From Chloroflexota bacterium (GTDB lineage Bacteria; Chloroflexota; UBA6077; JACQUR01): a stretch of DNA of 12,231 nucleotides. The notes below the pieces were generated by a model that saw only the letters and a list, made by a program, of their open reading frames with translations, searched no databases and was not told where the DNA came from. The position numbers were made by a program, and so were the translations under genes. The DNA lies in contig JACQUR010000296.1 of NCBI GenBank assembly GCA_016210245.1, forward strand, positions 1 through 12,231. Reading direction: 5' to 3'. Numbering within the stretch: position 1 is the first letter of the stretch; each line of letters begins with the position of its first letter. Positions 1 to 6,748 of this stretch are shown piece after piece.

Positions 1-33
1 ACTCAGGACTCAGGACTCAGCACTCAGCACTCG
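1..33. repeat. 7-bp tandem repeat array
   Basis: Four full units and a partial unit in exact 7-bp register: ACTCAGG twice (1-14), ACTCAGC twice (15-28), then ACTCG. The array begins at the window edge and may extend further. The TGA stop of the minus-strand Mo-hydroxylase gene (17-19) lies inside it. It has the same period as the arrays near 5.7, 6.5, 6.7, 9.05 and 9.73 kb. Confidence 0.85.
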
Positions 34-2257
34 AATGGAGCGCTGCGTAGACCTTCTCGGCGGTGAGGGGGGTGGAGGTGAGGCGGACGCCGACGGCATC
101 GTAGATCGCATTGCCGATCGCGGCTGCGGTCGGGACGAGGGCATGCTCGCCGATCGCCTTGCCGCCGAAGGGCAGTGGGCCCTGCCCGTCGAGCCACACG
201 GTCGTCAGCTCGGGAATGTCGGCCACGCTGGGCACCTTGTAGTCGCCCAGGTTGACGGTGGTGACGCGCCCGTCCTCCAGGCGCATCTCCTCCATCACGC
301 TGAAGCCCAGGCCCTGGATCGCCCCGCCCTCCACCTGTCCTTCGGCGGCCATGGGGTTGATCAGTTGCCCGGCATCGTGGGCGGTGACCAGTTGCCGCAC
401 GCGGAAGGCGCCGGTCTCCGGGTCCACCTCCACCTCGGCCACCTGGGCGACGAACGCGTGGTGCTCGACCGCGGGGCTGCGGTAGGTGGACAGGAACTCG
501 ACCGGGCTGCCGTTGGCCGAGACGGCCAGCCTGGCCACCGCCTCGAACGGCACTGGCTCGTGGCCCGGGCAGTGGAACGCGCCGTTGCTGAGGATGATCT
601 CCTCCTCGGGCCAGCCCATCTCCTCGGCCAGACAGGCGCGCATCCGACGGACCAGCTCCAGCGCGCCGCGGTAGGTGCTCTGGCCGGCAATGTGGGTGTG
701 GCGGGTGGCGCCGATGCCAGGGTCGAACGGCGCCTCATCGGTATTGCCCAGCTTGATGGTGACCCGCCCGCGCGGCAGAGTCAGCACCTCGGCGGCGATC
801 TGCTGCATGGCCGTGTGCGCGCCCTGGCCGGCATCCGGCACCCCGGTGGTAAGCTGCACCCGGCCATCGCCGAACAGCGTGACCCGGGTCTGGCTCTCCT
901 CGCCGCCGAGGTGTCGGTCGGCCAGGGCCAGGCCGCGCCCAACGTGCCCTGGCCCGCGCTGGCCCCAGCGGCTCGCCGCCTCTATGGCTGCCAGCACCTC
1001 TGCCGCGCGGATGTCTCGCCACGGCTCGCCGTCCGGGGCGGTATCGCCGGGTTGGAGCACGTTCTTGCGCCGAAACTCCAGCGGGTCCATGCCCAGGCGT
1101 CGGGCCACCATGTCGAAGTGGCTCTCGACGCCGAAGATGGCCTGCGGGTCGCCCGGGGCGCGCATGAACCCACCCGGCAGGTGATTGGTGTAGACGGTGT
1201 AGCTCTGCAACAACACGTTGGGGATGCGGTAGCAGCCGCCCAGCTCGAAGCTGCCGGTGAGGACGCTGTTGAGCCTTGGCTTGTAGCCTCCGTACGCGCC
1301 TCCATCGTAGACGGCGAGGGCATGGTGGGCCACGATGGCGCCGTCCCTGGCCACCCCGGTCTTGAAGGTCACCACCAGAGGGTGGCGCGGATGGCCGGCC
1401 AGGAACTCCTCGCTGTAGGTCATGGCCATCCGCACCGGGCGCCCGCTGGCTCGAGCCAGGTAGTAGGCGATCGGCACGTCCATCAGCGCGCCCTTGCCGC
1501 CGAACTCGCCGCCCACCCGCACCAGTTCCACCACGACCCGCTCTTCCAGGAGGCCCAGCGCCTCCGCCAGTTGCCTGCGCACGCGGTACGGGCTCTTGTT
1601 GGTGGCCCAGACGTGGATGCGTCCGTCCGAGTCGAGGTGAACGATGCAGGCGTGAGGCTCCAGGTAGGCCTGGTGCATCATCGCGCTGGAGTAGGTGGAC
1701 TCGACCACCAGTTCGGCCTGTGCGAGCCCGGCCTGCACGTCCCCGCGTCTCCGCTCGACATAACAGTGGACGTTTGGTACGCCTTCGGGAAGACCAGGCG
1801 GCAGGCACTCGTAGCTGAGCAGGTCGGGGTGGAGCAGCGGCGCCCCGGGCTGCATGGCGGCCAGGGGATCGAGCAGCGGCTCCAGGACCTCGTACTCGAC
1901 CTCGATCAGGCCCAGGGCCGCCTCGGCTACGTCCAGGTCGTCGGCCGCCACGGCCGCCACGGGCTCGCCGATGAAGCGCACCACGTCGCGGGCGAGCACC
2001 GGCAGGTCCCTGAGGCGCAATCCAACCAGGGTGAAGGGGATGTCGTGGCCGGTGATCGCCGCGCGCACGCCGGGCAGGGCGCGAGCCTTGCTGGCGTCGA
2101 CGCGCACGATGCGGGCGTAGGGATGCGGGCTGCGCAACACCTTGCCCCACAGCATGCCGGGGAGCCGGATGTCGGCGGTGTAGACGGCTCGGCCGGACGC
2201 TTTCTCCGGCCCATCGATCTTCGGGATGCGCTGTCCCACAACCCTGGTCGCCATCAT
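17..2257 (-). CDS. Xanthine dehydrogenase/aldehyde oxidase family molybdopterin-binding (large) subunit
   Basis: A 746-residue protein of normal length for the catalytic subunit of xanthine dehydrogenase/CO dehydrogenase-type molybdenum hydroxylases, which hydroxylate heterocycles or aldehydes with a 2Fe-2S and an FAD subunit. Visible in order: an a/b hammerhead domain (about 18-130, with FIGEPVAAVAA at 95-105), the GGEFGGKG cofactor loop (249-256), GGFMRAPG (362-369) whose Arg matches the substrate-orienting Arg of the family, a DAGQGAH cofactor loop (475-481), and GKAIGEHA with the catalytic-type Glu near 704, followed by GNAIYDAVGVRLTSTPLT. The CoxL form I signature AYxCSFR is absent, so this is not a canonical aerobic CO dehydrogenase; the substrate cannot be told. 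The frame stays open to 2578, but I chose ATG 2257 because GGAGG (2265-2269 complement) lies 7 nt upstream, family homology starts there and a promoter is predicted at 2471-2500. ATG 2254 is the alternative. No Fe-S or FAD subunit is visible; they could lie beyond position 1. The stop codon falls in a heptamer repeat. Confidence 0.93.
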   Translation of the reverse strand: MMATRVVGQRIPKIDGPEKASGRAVYTADIRLPGMLWGKVLRSPHPYARIVRVDASKARALPGVRAAITGHDIPFTLVGLRLRDLPVLARDVVRFIGEPVAAVAADDLDVAEAALGLIEVEYEVLEPLLDPLAAMQPGAPLLHPDLLSYECLPPGLPEGVPNVHCYVERRRGDVQAGLAQAELVVESTYSSAMMHQAYLEPHACIVHLDSDGRIHVWATNKSPYRVRRQLAEALGLLEERVVVELVRVGGEFGGKGALMDVPIAYYLARASGRPVRMAMTYSEEFLAGHPRHPLVVTFKTGVARDGAIVAHHALAVYDGGAYGGYKPRLNSVLTGSFELGGCYRIPNVLLQSYTVYTNHLPGGFMRAPGDPQAIFGVESHFDMVARRLGMDPLEFRRKNVLQPGDTAPDGEPWRDIRAAEVLAAIEAASRWGQRGPGHVGRGLALADRHLGGEESQTRVTLFGDGRVQLTTGVPDAGQGAHTAMQQIAAEVLTLPRGRVTIKLGNTDEAPFDPGIGATRHTHIAGQSTYRGALELVRRMRACLAEEMGWPEEEIILSNGAFHCPGHEPVPFEAVARLAVSANGSPVEFLSTYRSPAVEHHAFVAQVAEVEVDPETGAFRVRQLVTAHDAGQLINPMAAEGQVEGGAIQGLGFSVMEEMRLEDGRVTTVNLGDYKVPSVADIPELTTVWLDGQGPLPFGGKAIGEHALVPTAAAIGNAIYDAVGVRLTSTPLTAEKVYAALHSSAEC

Positions 2258-2305
2258 CGAGCAGCCTCCAGGAGCGTTCGTTTGGGACGCTGGCACGCTG
2301 CGGCC

Positions 2306-2401
2306 GTCCGCTCCCCTTCGGTCGCGGCTCGGCCCGCCACAGTGGCACAGGCGGCCCGCCTGTGCGGCGCCTCTCCGAGCCGCAACCGTAAGGGAGCGGA
2401 C
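2306..2401. repeat. Nested inverted repeat with a palindromic core
   Basis: The outer arms (2306-2332 and 2375-2401) are complementary with 3 mismatches; the left arm contains GGTCGCGGCTCGG and the right arm CCGAGCCGCAACC. Between them lies a perfect 21-nt palindrome at 2345-2365 with arms GCACAGGCGG and CCGCCTGTGC around one central base. The same core, with one central base changed, recurs twice at 6613-6675. In the predicted leader of the Mo-hydroxylase mRNA it would fold into a long hairpin. Its nature (REP, MITE or regulatory) is unknown. Confidence 0.8.
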
Positions 2402-2470
2402 CTCCTGGACCCCTTCGGGTACCGGTAACCGGAGCGCCGCCTGCAACGCCCGCAGGACGAGCCGTGGCAG

Positions 2471-2500
2471 ATAATACGTCCGGAAGCAGGCGGGGTTCAA
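2471..2500 (-). promoter_or_regulatory. Candidate sigma70-type promoter for the Mo-hydroxylase gene
   Basis: Reading the minus strand: TTGAAC (complement of 2495-2500), an 18-nt spacer, then TATTAT (complement of 2471-2476). This matches TTGACA at four of six positions and TATAAT at five of six. Transcription would start near 2464 and give a leader of about 200 nt that spans the nested inverted repeat. Confidence 0.5.
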
Positions 2501-2706
2501 CAGTGTATCGATACGGCGCGCCAGGGTCCTCATCCCTACACCCGCCCCGGGTGGTAAACTACTTGCCACGTACACCACAAGGAGGAGTGCCTCTCGAGGT
2601 TCGCCGCCTGGCTGCAGAGAGCGCCGAGGCTCAGCCGGCCTGAAGCCCTACGCTCTGCGTCTCGGCGGTTTAAAAAGACGCGCTCAGCACTGGCGCTCCC
2701 TGGGGG

Positions 2707-3138
2707 ATGCAGGTGTCCAAGGTACGCGAGCACATGGAAACCAACCTGGTACTGGCGAGTCCGGGCGACTCGCTGGTGGAGTTGAGCCGCTCGCTCAACA
2801 GCCACCGTGCGGCCGCGACGCCCATCGTCGATGACGGGAACCTGGTCGGCATCCTGACCGAGCGGGACGTCGTCCGCGCCGTGGCAGTGGGAGCCGACCT
2901 GGAGACCAGCTCAGCCGCCGACTTCATGAGCCGGCTGCTGACCACGGTCGGGCCCGAGCAGGAGATGGGGGTGGCGGCGGAGCTGATGATCCGCCAGCGC
3001 ATTCGCCACCTGCCCGTCGTGGACCAGGGCAGGCTGGTGGGCTTGCTCTCGCTCCGTGAGGTGGTCCGCTGGAGCCTGCGCGAGCTGGGCCACGACGAGG
3101 GCCACCACCTGGCCCAGTTGGGCGATTTCTCGGCCTAG
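2707..3138 (+). CDS. Protein with two CBS domains
   Basis: A 143-residue stand-alone Bateman module. CBS1 spans about residues 5-60 (VREHMETN, then ATPIVDDGNLVGILTERDVV) and CBS2 about 70-125 (ADFMSRLLTTVG, then HLPVVDQGRLVGLLSLREVV). Paired CBS domains usually bind adenine nucleotides or S-adenosylmethionine and sense energy state; no catalytic or DNA-binding domain is attached, so the partner is unknown. The short tail is His/Asp-rich. ATG 2707 has GGGGG directly against it with no spacing, whereas GTG 2713 would sit 6 nt from the same G run and give VSKVREHM, so translation may begin there. It is transcribed divergently from the Mo-hydroxylase gene and convergently with the following membrane protein gene, so it looks monocistronic. 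Confidence 0.9.
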   Translation: MQVSKVREHMETNLVLASPGDSLVELSRSLNSHRAAATPIVDDGNLVGILTERDVVRAVAVGADLETSSAADFMSRLLTTVGPEQEMGVAAELMIRQRIRHLPVVDQGRLVGLLSLREVVRWSLRELGHDEGHHLAQLGDFSA

Positions 3139-3310
3139 ACATCTTCAATAGGCGACTCCGTGAGGGTTGAGTCAAGCTTAGCTGGCCAGGGGCTGAAGGT
3201 AGGCCTCATCGCAGAGGTTGTGGATGGCGGGTTCGACTGTCGGAGGCGACGCGCTGCCGCCTGAGGGCGAGCATCGTGCAGCGCTGGGTAGCAACTTCTC
3301 TGCCCCTCGC

Positions 3311-3357
3311 CGCGGAGACGCGGAGAACCACCCGGGAAACTCTGCGTCTCCGCGTCT
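3311..3357. repeat. Octamer inverted repeat, possible bidirectional terminator
   Basis: Two exact copies of CGCGGAGA (3311-3326) face CTGCGTCT and CCGCGTCT (3342-3357), a period of 8 bp in both arms. CGCGGAGACGCGGAG (3311-3325) pairs with 3340-3354 at 14 of 15 positions around a 14-nt loop. It lies in the 237-bp gap between two convergent genes, where a two-way terminator would be expected, but it has no T-run. A related octamer hairpin lies at 10228-10320. Confidence 0.7.
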
Positions 3358-3375
3358 GCGCGGTGGAAGACGTCC

Positions 3376-5715
3376 TCAGTTGCGCCGCGCGAACAGCGTG
3401 CTGATGAGGTTGTCGACTGGCGCATACTGGTCGGTCAGCACGATCTGCGGGCCGGCATCCACGTAGGCGCGCAGTTCGTCGTCCGGCTGGGCCACGGTCC
3501 GCATCGGGTCGACGCCCTGGCTGCGCAACGCCTGGCGCATCGCCTCGAGGTCCAGCTTCCCGCTGGAGCCGGAGATGACGAACACGCTCGACCCGCCCGA
3601 GGTCCAGGTCGGAGACGCCGCCAGGAGCTGCACCGAGGGGAAGGTGCGCAGCATGGTGCGAATGGCGGAGCGCAGCAACTGGCCGTCGCGGTAGAGGTCG
3701 ATCACCGTCAAGAGGTAGATGCCGTCGTCGGTCAGCACCGCTCGGATGTAGTCGTTGTACTCCTTGGTCAGGATGTGGTACGGCACCGAGAGGTCGTTGA
3801 CCGCGTCTTGCACCACCAGGTGGTAGTGTTTGCGCAGCGCCAGCTCGTGGACGAACTGGCGCCCGTCCAGGTTGTGCGAGACGATCCTGGTATCGCGCGC
3901 CAGCCCGAGGTCGCGGTAGACCACCTCCGTCACCCCGGGGTCGATCTCCACCACCTCGACGCTGGCGCTGGGCACGAAGGCCTCCACCCAGCGCGGATAG
4001 GTGTAGCCGCCGCCGCCGATCACCAGCACGTGGGGCTGCGCAGCCCGGGCCGCGACGAAGCGGGTCACCTCCGCCTGCACCTGCTCGTGCTCGTAGCCCA
4101 GGTAGGAGGGATCGCCCAGCTTGACGTACGAGTGGATCAGGTGGTCCAGCACCAACGACTTGACCGGCTGCCCATCGCGCACGTCGTCCAGCACCTTGAT
4201 GCAGAAGTAGTTGGTTTCGAGCCCGCAGGGCGAGTCGAGGGCGCCGCGGGCGGAGAGGCCGTAGACGGCCGCCGCGGCCACGGCCAGCGAGGCGACCAGG
4301 GCCAGCGCGCTCCGCCAGAAGCGCCCGACGGCGATGGCCAGCCCGATCAGCCCCAGGCCCGCGCCCAGGATGAGCGGGTAGACCCCCAGGAGGGAGATGA
4401 GCCACCAGCCGGTGGCGAAGGTGCCGACGATCGCCCCGGCCGTGGACCAGGCGTAGATGCGCCCGGACACTCGCCCGGCGTGGCCGAGGTCGGTGATGGC
4501 CAGCCTGATGACCTGGGGCGAGATGGTGCCGAGCAGGAGCACCGGCACGAAGAAGATGGCCGCGGTGAGGTCGACGATGCGCTCCATCAAGCCGAGCTCG
4601 TTGAACAGCCCTGCCTGGGTGACCTCCACGACCGAGACCAGGATGGACAGGCTGGCCAGGCCGCCGAGGAACAGGCAGACGCCCAGCACCCGCTGGCGCG
4701 GCCAGCGGTCGGCAATGCGCCCGCCCAGGTAGTTGCCCAGCGCGATCCCTGCCAGCACCACCCCGATGATGCCAGTCCAGCTATACAGGGACACGCCGAC
4801 GTAGGGCGCCAGGACGCGGCTGGCCGCCAGCTCGATCGCCATCGAGCAGAAGCTGGCGATCGCTGCCACCGCGCTGGCTAGCGCCACGTTGCCGCGCAGG
4901 TGCAGCCGGCCGCGCCGAGTCGTGGTAGCACGAGGCCTGTGCCGTTCCTCGTGCGCGCCACCTGCCGCTCCGGCTGGCGCGTGTCGCATCCCTGTGGCCC
5001 GGCGTGTGTGCTGGCCCCACCACTCGCCCCCGAGCAGGCCGAGCAGCAGCAGCGCCACCCCGACCCCGAGGACGATCTCTCCCACCGGCAGGTAGGCCAC
5101 CAGGACGAAGCCGGTCAGGAAGTTCCCAACCAGGCTCCCCAGCGTGCCCAGGGCGTAGATCAGGCCCACGATCCTGCCCGTGCTCTGCACGTCTGGCAGC
5201 GCCAGCTTGATGACCAGCGGCGTAATCGTGCCCAGCAGGAAGCTGGGCGGAAGGAAGACCACGCTGGTCAGCACGAAGATGCGCGCGAGCAGCGGGATCG
5301 GCCGCACCAGACTGCCATCGCCCAGGAGCGCGAGCAGGCCGAGCACGCCCAGGGTACACAGGCCTCCCAGCAGGAAGAGCAGGCCAAGCGTCCGTGGGCT
5401 GGGGTAGCGGTCGGCCACCCGGCCCCCGAGCCAGTTCCCCAGGCTGATGCCGGCCAGGATGAGGCCGATGATCGACGTCCAGGTGTAGAGCGACACGCCG
5501 ATGAAGGGCGACAGCAAGCGACCGGCCACCAGCTCGAGGACCAGGGTGGCGCAGCTCGCGGCGAAGACGAGCCCGCCGGCCCGCCACAGGAGCCAGCGAC
5601 TGGGGGCTGCTGCCCGAGGGAGCGAGGTGGTCGAAGCGGTGAGGGTGAGGATGAGAGACCTCCTGAGGTCAGGTCGTTCGTGGTCAGCAGCCAGTGGCCG
5701 GCGCTCGCTGGCCAC
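3376..5715 (-). CDS. Fused MFS-like/spermidine synthase-like membrane protein with duplicated membrane module
   Basis: Up to 779 residues. Membrane module 1 covers about residues 45-230 and module 2 about 275-485; they are recognisable copies (ELVAGRLLSPFIGVSLYTWT at 61-80 against ELAASRVLAPYVGVSLYSWT at 295-314, then LAGISLGNWLGGR against LAGIALGNYLGGR). A basic linker joins them (about 235-275). Residues about 500-779 form a spermidine synthase-like Rossmann domain: SAM-binding-type VLVIGGGGYTYPR (563-575), acidic VEVVEIDPG (586-594), DAVNDLSVPYHILTKEY (637-653) and the characteristic end LTDQYAPVDNLI (760-771). The family is common in bacteria, but polyamine synthesis is unproven for it. 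The start is uncertain: GTG 5715 is the only standard start codon before the first helix, lies in a heptamer repeat and has no ribosome binding site, while a perfect AGGAGG stands 6 nt before an ATC at 5652. Coordinates are therefore the outer limit. Confidence 0.87.
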   Translation of the reverse strand: MASERRPLAADHERPDLRRSLILTLTASTTSLPRAAAPSRWLLWRAGGLVFAASCATLVLELVAGRLLSPFIGVSLYTWTSIIGLILAGISLGNWLGGRVADRYPSPRTLGLLFLLGGLCTLGVLGLLALLGDGSLVRPIPLLARIFVLTSVVFLPPSFLLGTITPLVIKLALPDVQSTGRIVGLIYALGTLGSLVGNFLTGFVLVAYLPVGEIVLGVGVALLLLGLLGGEWWGQHTRRATGMRHAPAGAAGGAHEERHRPRATTTRRGRLHLRGNVALASAVAAIASFCSMAIELAASRVLAPYVGVSLYSWTGIIGVVLAGIALGNYLGGRIADRWPRQRVLGVCLFLGGLASLSILVSVVEVTQAGLFNELGLMERIVDLTAAIFFVPVLLLGTISPQVIRLAITDLGHAGRVSGRIYAWSTAGAIVGTFATGWWLISLLGVYPLILGAGLGLIGLAIAVGRFWRSALALVASLAVAAAAVYGLSARGALDSPCGLETNYFCIKVLDDVRDGQPVKSLVLDHLIHSYVKLGDPSYLGYEHEQVQAEVTRFVAARAAQPHVLVIGGGGYTYPRWVEAFVPSASVEVVEIDPGVTEVVYRDLGLARDTRIVSHNLDGRQFVHELALRKHYHLVVQDAVNDLSVPYHILTKEYNDYIRAVLTDDGIYLLTVIDLYRDGQLLRSAIRTMLRTFPSVQLLAASPTWTSGGSSVFVISGSSGKLDLEAMRQALRSQGVDPMRTVAQPDDELRAYVDAGPQIVLTDQYAPVDNLISTLFARRN
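5659..5664 (-). promoter_or_regulatory. Strong Shine-Dalgarno AGGAGG without a standard start codon
   Basis: The minus strand reads AGGAGG-TCTCTC-ATC. The in-frame codon at ideal spacing is ATC (5652-5650), and no ATG, GTG or TTG follows in this frame before the first membrane helix. The site lies inside a small palindrome, GACCTC-CT-GAGGTC (5657-5670). It is either the true ribosome binding site with a rare ATC start, or fortuitous inside a gene starting at GTG 5715. Confidence 0.5.
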
Positions 5716-5756
5716 TGGCTGCTGACCACGAACGACTGATAGCTGGCCGCTGAACG
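5673..5756. repeat. Heptamer array with perfect 27-bp inverted repeat
   Basis: 5673-5699 and 5710-5736 are exact reverse complements around a 10-nt loop. The right side runs in 7-bp register over seven units (5708-5756): CTGGCCA, CTGGCTG, CTGACCA, CGAACGA, CTGATAG, CTGGCCG, CTGAACG. It overlaps the 5' end of the fused membrane protein gene and would form a hairpin in or near its leader. Confidence 0.85.
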
Positions 5757-5759
5757 CTT

Positions 5760-5767
5760 GTTATACG
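5760..5767. promoter_or_regulatory. Possible back-to-back -10 boxes in the divergent gap
   Basis: On the minus strand TATAAC (complement of 5760-5765) matches the -10 consensus at five of six positions. On the plus strand TGT-TATACG (5759-5767) resembles an extended -10 box. Neither has a good -35 hexamer. Start points near 5753 (-) and 5774 (+) would put a palindrome in each leader. Confidence 0.3.
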
Positions 5768-5784
5768 ATGTGGGCGCGGAGGAG

Positions 5785-5815
5785 CGGTAGGGGCGCAAGG
5801 CTTGCGCCCCTACCG
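5785..5815. repeat. Perfect 31-nt palindrome in the aldolase leader
   Basis: Arms of 15 bp (CGGTAGGGGCGCAAG and its complement) around one central G at 5800. It lies 28 nt before the aldolase start and 18 nt after the putative -10 box. No second full copy is visible in the window, so it is either a dispersed repeat of another family or an mRNA leader hairpin. Confidence 0.8.
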
Positions 5816-5842
5816 TGGCCGTTCCGCGTTTGGGGAGGATAC

Positions 5843-6553
5843 ATGCGCGACCAGGAACTCCGCGAGCGCCTGGCGCTCGCCTGCCGGGTGCTGTACTGCG
5901 AAGGGCACGACCACTACTTCCTGGGTCACCTGAGCGCCCGCGCCTCGTCGGGCGACGCCATCTGGGTCAAGCCGGCCGGCCTCGGCCTGGAGGAGATCCA
6001 GGCCGACGACCTGGCCCTGATGGACCTGGACGGGCGCAAGCTGGAGGGCACGCACCCGCTCCACAACGAGATGCCCATCCACACCGAGATCTACCGCCGC
6101 CGGGGCGACGTCCACGCGATCGTTCACACCCACCCGTTCTACGCCACCGCGCTGGCCTCCAGCCAGGCCCGCTTCGAGCTGGTGGGCCAGGACTCGGTCC
6201 TGTTCGCCCGGGGCGTGGGCCGCTACCCCAGCGCCGAGCTGGTGACGGCGATCGAGCAGGGCCAGCGGGTCGCCGACGCCCTGGGCGATCTGCGGGCCGT
6301 GCTGATGAAGAACCACGGCATCACGGTCGTGGGCGAGACCATCGAGCAGGCAACCGTCTGGGCGGCCTCGCTGGAGCGGAGCTGCCGCGTGCAACTGGCC
6401 GCCACCCAGTTCGGGCCCCTGGCGCCCATCGCCCCCGACGAGGTCGAGCGCATGGAGGAGCGCTTCGAGCGCGGCTACGCCGGCCGCACGGAGGCCCTCT
6501 GGCGCTACCTGGCGCGCAAGGCGGAGCGCAGCGCAGTCGGCAGGAGGCAGTAG
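5843..6553 (+). CDS. Class II aldolase/adducin family protein
   Basis: A 236-residue zinc-dependent class II aldolase-fold enzyme of typical length, related to L-fuculose-phosphate aldolase and ribulose-phosphate 4-epimerase. Metal ligands are visible: HTHP (His95 and His97) and KNHG (His158), with the family acid residue Glu76 in HNEMPIHTEIY. The substrate-loop signature usually read as GNxSxR is GHLSAR here (28-33), followed by KPAGLGLEEIQADDLALMD, so the pocket is intact but the substrate (sugar phosphate or other keto-acid) cannot be named. ATG 5843 was chosen because GGGGAGG (5832-5838) lies 4 nt upstream and the family alignment begins there; the upstream 25 codons of open frame cover the palindromic leader. 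The last residues (AVGRRQ) and the TAG stop are encoded by a heptamer array that has overrun the gene end. Divergent from the fused membrane protein gene and convergent with comEC. Confidence 0.9.
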   Translation: MRDQELRERLALACRVLYCEGHDHYFLGHLSARASSGDAIWVKPAGLGLEEIQADDLALMDLDGRKLEGTHPLHNEMPIHTEIYRRRGDVHAIVHTHPFYATALASSQARFELVGQDSVLFARGVGRYPSAELVTAIEQGQRVADALGDLRAVLMKNHGITVVGETIEQATVWAASLERSCRVQLAATQFGPLAPIAPDEVERMEERFERGYAGRTEALWRYLARKAERSAVGRRQ

Positions 6554-6564
6554 GCAGGAGGCAG
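6534..6564. repeat. Heptamer array at the 3' end of the aldolase gene
   Basis: CAGTCGG, CAGGAGG, CAGTAGG, CAGGAGG then CAG, in exact 7-bp register. The aldolase TAG (6551-6553) lies in the third unit. Its reverse complement resembles the array at 6700-6748, so the two flank the gap as inverted arms. Confidence 0.85.
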
Positions 6565-6609
6565 CAAGGGCGCAGGCTGGCGCTCCCACGTGTGCGTCCC
6601 CCTGCTGCC

Positions 6610-6678
6610 GGTGGCACAGGCGGCTCGCCTGTGCCCACAGCCCGGTGGGCGCGGCACAGGCGAGCCGCCTGTGCCACC
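6610..6678. repeat. Perfect 26-bp inverted repeat of palindromic units
   Basis: 6610-6635 and 6653-6678 are exact reverse complements around a 17-nt loop that itself contains GCCC-GGT-GGGC. Each arm is also a hairpin, with GCACAGGCG facing CGCCTGTGC. Both arms match the core at 2345-2365 except for one central base. It lies midway between two convergent genes and could form a cruciform or act as a two-way terminator. Confidence 0.85.
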
Positions 6679-6699
6679 AAGCGAGATGCATGGAGTTCA

Positions 6700-6748
6700 C
6701 TGCCGACTGCCGACTGCTGACTGCTGACTGCCGACTGCCTACTGCCGA
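6700..6748. repeat. Heptamer array at the 3' end of comEC
   Basis: Seven units in exact register: CTGCCGA twice, CTGCTGA twice, CTGCCGA, CTGCCTA, CTGCCGA. The comEC TAG (complement of 6739-6741) lies in the sixth unit. Confidence 0.9.

Larger units (their letters stand above)
2258..2706. other. Divergent intergenic region (449 bp), regulatory and repetitive
   Basis: This gap separates the minus-strand Mo-hydroxylase gene from the plus-strand CBS gene. It holds a nested inverted repeat (2306-2401), a minus-strand promoter candidate (2471-2500), a weak plus-strand extended -10 (TGG-TAAACT, 2552-2560) and AAGGAGG at 2579-2585 followed by a GTG that opens only an 18-codon frame (2587-2643). A degenerate octamer-like segment (CTCTGCGTCTCGGCGG, 2653-2668) pairs in part with CGCCGAG at 2622-2628. 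The minus-strand frame is open throughout, but its translation passes through repeat sequence, so I do not call a gene. Confidence 0.6.

Noticed and set aside
35..2428. Plus-strand open frame of 797 codons antisense to the Mo-hydroxylase gene
   Set aside because: The product is low-complexity (rich in His, Gln, Gly, Ala) with no recognisable domain, and the opposite strand has unambiguous family motifs; long antisense frames are expected at this GC content.
2258..2578. N-terminal extension of the Mo-hydroxylase to 2578 or 2533
   Set aside because: It would cross the predicted promoter and the nested repeat, has no family similarity, and an ideal ribosome binding site precedes ATG 2257.
3206..4405. 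Minus-strand open frame of 399 codons overlapping the synthase-like domain in another frame
   Set aside because: Arg/Pro/Gly-rich shadow; the overlapping frame carries the SAM-binding and C-terminal motifs.
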